From assembly GCA_951230915.1 (NCBI GenBank), contig OX579641.1, forward strand, positions 1,054,001-1,118,000: a stretch of 64,000 bases of DNA, in the 5' to 3' direction. This document shows, one piece after another, positions 42,380-51,753 of the stretch. The DNA comes from Antitrichia curtipendula (taxonomy: Eukaryota; Streptophyta; Bryopsida; Hypnales; Leucodontaceae). Numbering within the stretch: the stretch's first letter is position 1; every line of letters starts with the position of its first letter. Below the pieces are notes generated by a model, which saw only the letters and a list, made by a program, of their open reading frames with translations, ran no database searches and was not told the origin of the DNA. Made by a program: the position numbers and the translations under genes.

Positions 42380-45300
42380 ATGGCAAGTCAAAGGAAGCAG
42401 ACCAAGGAATGGGAGCCGTGGCTTCAGTTTACGGAGAATGGGGTTAAAGTGACTTGTGTTTTCTATGCTGGGACCGTCAGTTACAAACGCGAGCGTGCTT
42501 TTGCACACTTTGGATATGGCTCCAAATCGGAGAGGTCAATTTGTCGAAGTATGCCTCGTCCAGTGCGACATAGATTTGCCAATTGTGCAGGATTTGTCCC
42601 GCTACGAATCGATGTCGGGGACATGTATGAAGGAGAACCAATTCAAAGTGCGCCATCTAGAGCAACTCCTCTTGCAAGTTCAAGTGAAGCCACTGAAAAT
42701 GAGGTGACGGGTGGGATCAATGGTGGAAGAGTGGAAGAAGGGGCAAACGTTTCAGAAGGAATTGATATTCTACAAACGTCAAATAGTCTTGCTGGATCCA
42801 ATTCTACGAGATCTGGATCATTACGTCAACAACGCATGGCGGACGCATTCAACATTGCAAAGAGGAAGGAGTTGGATGAGAAGTGGGCAAGTTTTTTCTA
42901 TGAAGCGAATGTGCCATTTAATGTGGCAAGGCATCCAGCCTTCATTGAAGCGGTGAGGGCAACCTCAGTGGCGAAGTTTGAATACAGTCCACCTTCTTAC
43001 CATCAATTTAGGACTAATTTGATTGAACCGAGGAGGTTGCAAATTGAGAAGCAGATTCAAGAGAAGGTTGGATTTGCTGTCAAGCACTACGGGGTGTCGA
43101 TATGCACCGATGGTTGGGATGATGTCAATCGGAGCCCCCTCATGAATGTGATGATGTCATGCCCCACAGGTGATGTATTTTTGGGGTCAATTGATACTAC
43201 CTCGCAAAAGAAAACCATGAGCTACATATCGGACCAAATGAACGTGTACATTGAGAAGGTGGGTCCCAAATATGTAACACAAGTGTGCACAGATAATGTA
43301 GCAAACATGCTTGGCGCATTGAAGGACATCACTAACACATACCCGCATATTTTTGCGCAAGGCTGCATGGCACATGCACTAGATCTCATGTTGGAAGACT
43401 GGGCCAAAGTCCAAGAATTTTCCGATTTAATTGCCAGGGCAAAAAGATTGTGCCAATACATTCGAAACCATCATGCGACCATGTCGGTTTTCCGCGAGTT
43501 GAGTCCAAATCTGCAACTCGTAGTGCCTAGCGAAACCCGCTTCGCTTGTAATTTCCTCATGTTGCAGCGATTGGTGAAACTCAGAGGAGTCTTGGAGCGG
43601 TTGAATAACCACCCACGTGTTCTAAATTTCTTTGATACCCTAAGGAATGAACAAAATGGACCGCAAGCAGCTACCGCTTCACGTAATGTCAAAAGAACCA
43701 TTGAAGATGTGGCTTTCTGGCAACGGTGTGTGAATTACGTGTACATGACTGAAGACGTATTGAAGGCTTTGCATGTGTTTGATGGACGAGAACCAGCCAT
43801 GGGTCGGGCGTGGCTCGTAATGCACAATTTGCGAGGGCATGTGTTTTCTTTAAGAGAACCACCTTTCAGCTTACGTGATGACATAGCAGTCATTTTGGAA
43901 GAATCTTTCAGTGCAAGATGGCACATGGTTTTTGAAGATACACACTATGCAGCGGCCCTTTTGAATCCATACCTCTTAGATAACGTGGCGCTCAGGGAAG
44001 ATCGAACTGCCCTACGTGCATTGTACAGAGTCATCCGCAACATGATGGGGAACCTGGGTGTCAATTTTGATGATGTGATGGCAGAATTAACAGAATTCGA
44101 GGAGGGTATTGGACCCTACAGTCCAGCTGAGACACCCAACATCCGTGCGACACAAATGCTTCCCCACCAATAGTGGCATAGGGTTGGAGATCGGGCTCTT
44201 TCGAAAATTGCCGTGCGTGTTTTATCCCTCACGTGTTCCGCCAGCTCCTGTGAAAGGAATTGGAGTATGTATTCCTTTGTTCACAATAAGATCCGAAATC
44301 GATTGGCCCCTGAAAAGGCAGAGTCCCTGGTATATATTTATACCAATAGCCGTGTACTTCGCCAACGACCAGGAGCCGATCCAGTTCATTGGTATGATGC
44401 GAATATGTACTCAGAGGATTCTGATCCAGATGCCCTTGGACCGATCCCGGTGAATGAACGCAATCGGGAATTTGACGCACTACAATCAGAGGAAGAAGAA
44501 GAGGTTGATGGGGAAGCCAATCGAGGAGCTCAAGAGTATCCGGCAAACCCAGATCTTTGGAGGCAAGGAGCCGATCACCTCGAAGAAGCGCGGAACTACT
44601 ATGGAGATGCTGATGATGGAGAGGAGGAACTCCTTCGTGGTCGTAGGGGACCACCACCACCAAATCCTCGTCGTAGTCTTTCACCTCCACTTCCTCAAAA
44701 TGAAGGGGTTGTAGAAGTCCCAGCTTTGTCGTCTTCTTTGGAGACCGACAATCCAAATGACGATAACGTTGATGATGGTATTTCCCACAACAACAACGAC
44801 GATGATGACAACCTCCCTCCAGGAAATGGCGGCGGAAATGGCGGTGGAAATGGAAATGGTGGTGGACATGAAAATGGCGGTGGACATGAAAATGGCGAGA
44901 GAAACAGGGGGAGGAATGCGAATCCAAATCATGGAGGATCTTCTCACAATCGAGATGGCAATACACGCCCTACGGGAGTGGAACCAGCAACTCGTAACAT
45001 TAGAGCTCTAGAAAAACAGCATGATAGAAACGTTAGAAATGCAAGAGTGCCACGCCCTTTTGCAAGAAATCAACCGGCTGGTAACATGAGAAGGCCTTTT
45101 GATCCAGAGTATGTGGACCATGATGATGTTTTTGCTTTTGTAGAACCACCCGAAGACATTGCCCCTGTACCGGCTCCAGTTGCGGGCCATCCTGCTATTT
45201 CTGAACATGGTACACAAGTGCCACATTCCCTAGATCCATCTTCAGAAACAATTTCCAATGCCATCCAAAGACCTTCTCAAGAAAGATTAGGCTCAGTGGG

Positions 45301-45910
45301 AAATGTTGATTTGACTCTGCAAAGAGTTTCACGTGGTAGACCACCTGTGGCCCCTCGGCCCTCCGTTCATCATGAAGTAGGTCAATATCAACAAGCCCGT
45401 GGACGGACGAGAGGCCATGGTAGAGCTGCAGGCCGTGGAGGGAGTACAGGCCGAGGACGAACAGAAGATCTGCATATTGGAGAAGCATCATCGCCAAGGC
45501 ATGCTAATCGTTCACCCCTCGGAATTGGAGCAAGAGATCCAAATAGGGTGATAGAACCGTTCCTAAGTACATACGTACCAGGACCTAGCCGGTCAACTCC
45601 GGCATTTGTTGTTCGAACAATTCCAGGTGGGCCTACTATAAATTCTGATGTAGAAGACCCCAACGCACAACAACACAAGAGGTTGAAGCGCAAACGTACT
45701 CATGGCCAAACAACTATAGAGCTTCAAAATAAAAACTCGGAAGTTGAGGAACATTGGACCACCGACAGTGGTGAAGCAGAAAATGAATATGACAGCAATG
45801 AAGATGCCAATGACGAGGCACCAGAGGATGATGATGTTGTTGTTCGAGATGCTAATGCAGCGAATCCAAGTGCCCAAGAAGTTCGTAGGTCAAGTCGTTT
45901 GAATAATTGA
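42380..45910 (+). pseudogene. hAT transposase of element Y (DUF659/hATC type), one in-frame stop
   Basis: A single frame from ATG 42380 to 45910, about 1176 codons, broken only by TAG at 44171-44173. The N-terminus has a BED-like region. The RNase H-like core shows STDGWDD (Asp about 244) and CTDNVANM (Asp about 305), the two acidic positions expected in hAT, followed by PHIFAQGCMAHALDLMLEDW. After the stop comes the dimerisation motif ASSCERNWSMYSFVHNKIRNRL. The stop sits where family X has the first Trp of AWWDFEG, so TGG became TAG. The last 500 residues are an extra tail: acidic, Gly/Asn/His-rich (NGGGNGGGNGNGGG), ending RRSSRLNN. This is the natural mobilising enzyme of element Y. With one stop it may have been lost recently. 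Confidence 0.85.
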
Positions 45911-46336
45911 GGTTATTGAGTTGCATCGATGGTAGATCTCGGGTCTTTAAGAGTTGAAGACAATTGTAGCAATTGGAAGAAATATAGACGAGAAGCCAAA
46001 AAAATGTTTTGGATACCCTATGAGAAACAGAGAAAGTGAGCGTATTTTGGAAGTATAGATTCATTGTATTGATATTGTACTTTGCAATGCATGAATTTTA
46101 TAAACTATTTTGGTTATCACAAACATTGCAGCCTACCTGTTATTTTTTTGTGTATTTTGTATTTGATGGGCCTCCTGGAAACCTTGGTGGGGAAATCATG
46201 TAAAATACATTCCAGTTACTGGTTCTTTTTAATGCAGTGGGGTCTCCTATTTGTTCCGAATTTTTTTTATACATATATATATATATATATACATATATAT
46301 ATGTATTGTAGAACACATAAATTTAATCCACCATTG
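45911..46336. other. 3' flank of the element Y transposase with a (TA)n microsatellite
   Basis: AT-rich, no gene. A TATATATA run with two internal ACATA breaks lies at about 46269-46305. Confidence 0.6.
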
Positions 46337-46880
46337 CCCGTCCGCGCCCTCCCACTCACGTTCAGGTCCGGGCCGTACCTGAAGGAGTCCGCATCCTAAC
46401 GCGCTGAAGTCCGCGCCCTGCCTGAAGGAGTCCGCGCCCTGCCTGTCACAGTGAAGTCCCCGCCCTGCTTGAAGGAGTCCGCACTCTGACGCGTTGAAGT
46501 CCGCGCCCTGATTGAAGGAGTCCGCGCCCTCACTGTCACACTAAAGTCCCCGCCCTTCTTGAAGGAGTCCGTGCCCTGACACGTTGAAGTCCGCGCCCTG
46601 ACTGAAGGAGTCCGCGCCTTGACTGTCACACAGAAGTCCCCGCCCTGCTTCGAGGAGTCCGCGCCCTGCTTGAAGGAGTCCGCGCCCTGAAGCTCACACT
46701 GAAGTCCCCGCCGTGATTTGATGAGTCTGCGCCCTGAAGCGTTGAAGTCCGCGCACTGAATGAAGGAGTCCGCGCCCTGACGCTCACACTGATGTCCCCG
46801 CCTTGCTTGAAGGAGTCCGCGCCCTCACGTGCCGAAGTCCGCGCCCTGACTGAAGAAGTCCCCGCCCCTGGATCCAGCTG
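46337..46880. repeat. GAAGGAGTCCGCGCCCTG tandem array near the right end of element Y
   Basis: About 25 copies of an 18-22 bp unit with the core GGAGTCCGCGCCCTGA, alternating with TGAAGTCCCCGCCC and GCGTTGAAGTCCGCGCCC variants. The alternation gives a longer period of about 110 bp (TCACACTGAAGTCCCCGCC near 46448, 46538, 46628, 46692 and 46783). Orientation is the same as the arrays at 30-42 kb. Confidence 0.83.
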
Positions 46881-46929
46881 TCCAAACTGACGTGTCATTG
46901 AAAAAAATTCCACAACTTTGAGAAATTGA

Positions 46930-47027
46930 GGCCGCCCAGTTGGTTCGGACCGTCCGCCCGTCCGGTCCGGTTTGCCCGTCCATCCGGGACGTCCGATGAC
47001 CCTAACTCGCCCGTTATGACAACCCTG
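46930..47027. repeat. Right terminal region of element Y
   Basis: Read inward on the minus strand it starts CAGGGTTGTCATAACGG and continues through GACGTCCCGGATGGACGGGC and GGACGGGCGGACGG. This is the inverse of the left end at 25878-25965. The 8-bp duplication GACAAGGC follows at 47028. Confidence 0.85.
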
Positions 47028-49048
47028 GACAAGGCCGAATCCTCCGACTTGAGGTTCTCATCGTACCACTTCTTTTTGTCATTTTGCTTTGATGCACCGA
47101 GGACTTTGGAATTGGTATACACATATACCAAATCTTGTGCTCTTTGTGGCTTCAACTTGTTCCGATATTTGTTGTGAACAAAAGAATAGCTCCTCCAATT
47201 TCGTTCACATGAAGACGATGATACCGGTTGGGCCAAAATCCTTTTGGCAATTGGAGCAATGAGCTTTCCGCACGCGCCCTCAAAATCCCACCAAGCATGC
47301 GCCGACAATTGTTGTTCACCCGGATCCAACATATTGTGGAACGGAGGTTCCCTATGGCGGAAGGCTACAAATTCCTTCACCACCTTCGCGTACTCTAAAG
47401 GTGTACATATTTGCATCAAAACGCGCTTGCATGCAGCCATGGCATCGGTGTCGTCGGCTAGTTCTTTGTCTTCAAGAAGGTAGGGATTCAAAAGTGCTCC
47501 TCCATAATGTAAATCGGTCTTCACCATATCACGTCGTTCGTAGAACGCCTTCACCAACGGGATGGCTTTATCCAAAGCCAAACAAAAAGGCTCTTTGTCT
47601 AAAGCGAGGACGTGCTTCTCTAGTTTCCTCATAATATGTAACACCTTGCCCATGCATGGTGTCTTTGCATCCAAATCACGAAGAGCACTGACAATTGGAG
47701 CTGTCACATCTTCAAAATTTTGACAACGATGCCAAAAATGCCCACTTAGAATGGTCTTCTTCACCCGTTCGGATTCTAAACGAGTTTTGGATTTTCGCGA
47801 GTGCTTTCTAGCATATTCCTCCCATTGCGGGTCCGTCACAGTTTGTTGCAATTGTGCTTTTACCTTGAGCATACATGCAACCATGTTGTAATTCGAGGCA
47901 AATCTTGTTTCCACCGCCAACAACAAGTTGTACTGCGTCGAATATTTCCGAAGTATCGCAAGCAGCATGTGCCTCTTCTTGAAGAATTTGACTATCTTTC
48001 GGGAATCTTTCATGACGTCATCAATCCATTGTTCGTTTGCCCAATCTTTTAGCAACAAATTCAAGGCATGCACCACGCAACCTTGGAAAAAAATGTGGGG
48101 ATAGGTAGTAGATACCAAACTCCATGCTGCTGGATTTACAGCCGCATTATCTGTACTCACCTGCACTACGTTTGCAGGGCCCACTTGTTCTATAAAACTC
48201 TCTAATATAGAAGCCAAATATGGAGCATCTTTAGTTTTTCCAGTTGTATCCACCGATCCTAGGAATTGCTCACCCGCGGATGACACAAGCATGGCATTTA
48301 TCAATGGCCGATTCGAAACCGAGGTCCACCCATCAATAGACAATGTGGCTCCAAACTTCCTAATACTGGTTTCTGTCCGCTTACGGAGATTGACCTCTAA
48401 GTCTACCTTAGCTTGGTCAAGCAATTTATGACGTAGATCATGGTATAATGGTGGGCTATAAGGTTGGTGAAACTCCGCCATTTTCTTCACTGCTTCTTTG
48501 AAGGCTGGATTTCGGGCTACAGCAAATGGTATATTTGTCGCATAAAAGAAATTGGCCCACATTGCATTCAAAATGCGTTTATTTGCTTCGTCGAATCCCT
48601 CTACTAGCCTACTCTGTCTTTGAGGCCTACTGCTTGATGTCCGCTGAGTTCCACGTCCACCTGATGCTTGTGTACTTGGATTTCCTTGGGAAGAACCACC
48701 AACATATTCCTCTGGTGCCGTGCATGAGTCTTCTTCGGTAGAGTTCACAGTGTCTCTGGCATTTGACATAGCACGAACAACCATAGGCATAGGTGTGTCG
48801 TTGCCATCCACATTGTGTGGAGTAACTCTTTGTGGAATCACTCCATTGCAACGAACAAATAGACCTCGAATTTCAGATGTCATTTGAGTACAAAGGCTGA
48901 TTCCTTTGTCACGACTCCCCGATGTGCCTGCATATCCCAAATGACTAAACATACGGATCGGCTTCTTGGCAAATACCAATTTGCAAGCCTTGTATTGTAC
49001 TTTTCCATTTGATAGGGTTTCGTACCAAGAAGACCAATCCTTGGTCAT
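47028..49048 (-). pseudogene. Family X hAT transposase, N-terminal two thirds, copy A
   Basis: 673 codons from ATG 49048 (MTKDWSSWYET) to the element Y insertion; the gene continues at 25877. It is essentially identical to copy B (56100-58118). One difference I noticed is decisive: the BED-type finger begins QYKACK here and QCKACK in copy B, so the first zinc-binding Cys is Tyr (TGC to TAC at 48992-48994). DGWTS and STDNAAVN acidic positions and SSSSCERNWRSYSFVHNKYRNKL are intact. The apparent extra 50 residues after SEDSALS are translated from the terminal repeat of element Y and do not belong to the protein. Confidence 0.88.
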
Positions 49049-49570
49049 GGTGGCTGTTTTAGACTCTGTGTATTGAAACCCTAAATTCAAAACGTAATGA
49101 TAACAATTGGGTAAAATCGTTCAAATGTTTATGCACAAAGCCTTGGAAAACAAGGCCCCCCTTTCCACTGAACTATGCATTACCAAGCAAGGGACGCAAA
49201 AAATTGCAGCCCCTAGCCCTTGGAAATCTTAACGTTCAGTTTCTTAGGAGTGTTTGCAAATGTCAATTTCAGGACTCTTATAGTCTTCATCTGTTTGTAA
49301 CCGTTGAATATGGGAAGAAAAAAAATCCTCCCACAACGGTCACACGGACGGCCAGCTGGGCCGTCGGAACAGCGGACGGCCAACTAGGCCGTCGGAACAA
49401 CGGATGGCGGACGGCGGACGCGAATCTGGTCCGTCCAAACAGCGGACGACGGACTGAAGCCGTCAGATCAGCGGACGGGAATCTAAGTCGTCGGATCAAC
49501 CGACGAGCCGACGAGCGGACGGAAATCTGGACCGTCGATTCAGCAAACGGGCGGACAGGCGGTTCTTATA
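49049..49570. repeat. Promoter region and CGGACGG-rich array of family X copy A
   Basis: 49340-49565 contains about ten units built on CAGCGGACGG..GGCCGTCGGAACAACGGA. It is the counterpart of 55505-55805 with a few small insertions and deletions. 49049-49330 is the non-coding leader shared with arm B. Confidence 0.75.
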
Positions 49571-49979
49571 ATTTTGGTAAGATGTTTGAAGTGTGCAAAC
49601 AGGCGGACAAGTGGATTACGCGAATAGAAATGTATGTGCAAATGAAAATGGGTGATTTGTAGGCATGGGATTATAGAAGATAATGTTCATAACAATAACT
49701 TGAAATGATTTTGTACAAATGTACAATAGGTATGATCTTCTGCAATATGTACGCAAAAGAAACATATTTGACAAATAAAGAAGGCAAAATTTACCGTTAT
49801 GAAAAAATAAATCCAAACATATTTGTATTGCATAAATATTTATATATTAATTAAAAGCAACTCATGACATACCATGAGTGTTGTGCATTACTAATATTGA
49901 ATCCTCATGAGATTCAAATAAGTACAAAACAAATTTCATTGGTTAACCCCCTAATACAAACACTATTTGTATCATCGCT
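49571..49979. other. Non-coding spacer of arm A
   Basis: AT-rich spacer between the array and the RING gene fragment, identical by eye to the reverse complement of 55150-55560. Frames here, such as 49616-49816, occur identically in arm B and have no domain. Confidence 0.6.
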
Positions 49980-50377
49980 ATCGTTTGAGGAAATATGAGA
50001 GGCACCCTCTAACCGTCTTGTTCCTTAAGTCTTCGACTTGCTCTACGAGTTTGAGGACCACCCGACCCGGAGGCTGTGCCCCCTCCTGATCGGACTTCCA
50101 TGTCCATGGCGATGAATTGTCGTTTGGTTTCTGGAGAGTAGTCATCTTCGTCTTCCATCTTCTGTTTATTTTCCTTGTGGGAGACAAATCTACTTCCTGT
50201 GCCTTTAATACTCTCAAAGCCAAATAAATCTTTTCTATCATAGCATTTACCGCTTTGTCATCATCTCGAGGGGTCAACGAGATCGCTTGCCCTGTGCCAT
50301 GTAGAAAAGTCCTCCACGTCGTTATAATGTCGGTGATCCTCTTATCAAATGCACTTGCCACCTCCACGAGTGCATGT
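49980..50377 (-). pseudogene. 3' fragment of the RING-family gene carried into arm A
   Basis: Identical to the last part of the frame at 54609-55148 (VASAFDKRITDIITTWRTF, then PRDDDKAVNAMIEKIYLALRVL). Only the 3' end is present. The fragment begins at the inverted-repeat breakpoint, so it was copied or left behind with arm A. Confidence 0.85.
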
Positions 50378-50399
50378 GCGCAAGGAAAGCTTTAAATCA

Positions 50400-51050
50400 T
50401 TCCACTTTGATTTATGAGATGAAAGTTATGAGGAATTTTAGTTGTGGATAGTTTGCGGGTAGTTATAGAATCTCTACTCTAAAATAAACTTTGAAGTCCT
50501 TTATTTAACTCAATTTTCAATATTTTTGGAAAAAAATATGAACACAAGGTGAAGATTGTTTATTACAACATTATAACTGTTTGGATTGGCATTTTTCAAT
50601 TCCATCATGAAATCCTTAACAATTTAGTGTTTTGAATCATTTTCTACTTCTTTCTACTTACTATATTTTTCCTATATGTTGTACAATTCCAAATGATCTG
50701 AAAATTTTCAAGCATGTAGCTAACTTGCTTAAAAGAATGAATCCAAAGAGTTACGACCATTTTAGACATTTTTTCATACAAATGTGACCATGTGAAGTAC
50801 AGCTGCCCGGTTTTTCGCAGGGACAAAAAAAGGGTTTTTGTCACTTCAAATGCTAATATCTTGCAATCTACATGGTGGAAATTTCTGAAATTTTTTCCAC
50901 ATCTTCTCAAACTAGTTTACTACAAGAATCCTATGGTTACATGTGTCCAAAAATGTTTTTCATCCAAAATTTGGTACTTGCACTAGAAATGGCAGTTTGG
51001 GAGCGTTTTTTGTGAAAACATAGTCAAAAACCTTTAGGGGTTCATTTTAA
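50400..51050. repeat. Dispersed non-coding repeat, inverted relative of 9530-10160
   Basis: Reverse complement matches the filler of element I over about 630 bp. The match ends at the arm A breakpoint on one side and at the start of the 51.06-kb array on the other. It is a fragment of an element I-like transposon wedged between arm A and the RING gene. Confidence 0.75.
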
Positions 51051-51054
51051 AGGT

Positions 51055-51560
51055 CGCCCGTCCAGCTCGGCTGTCTAGCGCGGCCGTCGACGGAAGGTAG
51101 ATCGTCCAGCTTGGCCGTCGACGGAAGTTCGCTTGTCTAGCCAAGGTTGACGAATTGGAACATCCGGGGGCAAATTACGTCCAAAAATCGGACGTCCGGA
51201 CGTAGCGTCCGCAGACGCTGTTGCGGACGTAGCGGACGTAGTGGCCACCGTCCGACGGACGCAGACCACGGGACAAGCGGACGGGCGGACAGGCGGTTCG
51301 ACTCGGACGATCCGACTGTCCAATCAAGTGGACGGTCAGATCGTCCGGTTGATCGTCCGATCCGGCCGCCCGATCTAGCGGACAGTTAGTCCGTCCGCTT
51401 GATCGGACGGTCAGACCGGCCGCCCGGTCCAGCGGACGGCCAGACCGTCCGATCGAGCGGACAGTAGGTTCGTCCGATCAATCGGACGACCTAGTCCGCT
51501 TCGGGAGGTTTGGGAGGGCGTTCGCCGCCGGACCTACTTTAGGGTTGGTGGCGGACGGGT
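51055..51560. repeat. CGGACGG-rich array before the 51.75-kb RING gene
   Basis: GC-rich, with a GTCTAGC.CGGCCGTCGACGGAAG repeat at the left edge. A run of GATCGTCCG / AGCGGACGG / GCGGACAG units follows to 51510, including alternating palindrome-like CCGTCCG-CGGACGG pairs. It precedes the RING gene as the other arrays precede theirs. Confidence 0.8.
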
Positions 51561-51753
51561 ATGAAGGCGGACGGCCCTTCCATTCTTCCTCACTTCTTCT
51601 CTCCATTTAGAGGTGGAACCCGTGTCGGACGTTACAACCATTGCTTCATTGTGCTGGTTGCTCCTATACGGGTGGAGAGTGAGATCAATTATTTTTTGAT
51701 ATCACTTGTCGTCAGTCATAACAACGGAAGGTACGAGCAAGGGTACTGTAGCG

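Larger units (their letters stand above)
25878..47027 (+). mobile_element. Element Y: 21-kb hAT transposon with kinase-like, RING and transposase genes
   Basis: Both ends are flanked by the 8-bp duplication GACAAGGC (25870-25877 and 47028-47035), the hallmark length for hAT. Terminal repeats are CATTGTTGTCATACTG on the left and CAGGGTTGTCATAACGG read inward from the right, 11 of the first 13 positions matching. Copy B of family X carries the single empty site at 58113-58120. Contents in order: GC array, kinase-like gene, AT filler, GC array, RING gene, AT filler, GC array, AT filler, GC array, transposase gene, GC array. Without the nested solo LTR and Tc1/mariner remnant it is about 16.4 kb. 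All three genes point right. Each is broken by only one to a few lesions. Confidence 0.9.
15203..50377 (-). mobile_element. hAT family X, copy A (minus strand), split by a Ty3/gypsy element and by element Y
   Basis: After removal of 16137-25109 and 25878-47027, the remaining pieces (50377 to 47028, 25877 to 25110, 16136 to 15212) align continuously with copy B at 54749-59405 on the opposite strand. The pieces carry, in order, a fragment of a RING gene, a GC-rich array, the N-terminal two thirds of the transposase, its C-terminal extension and a terminal 65-bp array. Copy B has single copies of both target sites: GCCTTGTC at 58113-58120 and CCAAT at 58594-58598. Copy A was therefore whole before the insertions. 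The sequence ACATGCACT stands at 15203-15211 and its inverse at 50369-50377. Whether these are true element ends or breakpoints is unclear. Confidence 0.8.
47028..50377 (-). repeat. Inverted-repeat arm A, contiguous part
   Basis: Reverse complement of 54749-58120. Coding parts are nearly identical; the length differs by about 22 bp, mainly in the GC-rich array. It spans the RING gene fragment, the non-coding spacer, the array and the transposase. The match stops at AGTGCATGT (50369-50377), inside what is the RING gene in arm B. Confidence 0.92.

Noticed and set aside
46895..47027. C-terminal 50 residues of the 46.9-49.1 kb frame (RVVITGELGSS...)
   Set aside because: Translated from the element Y terminal repeat beyond the insertion site; absent from copy B.
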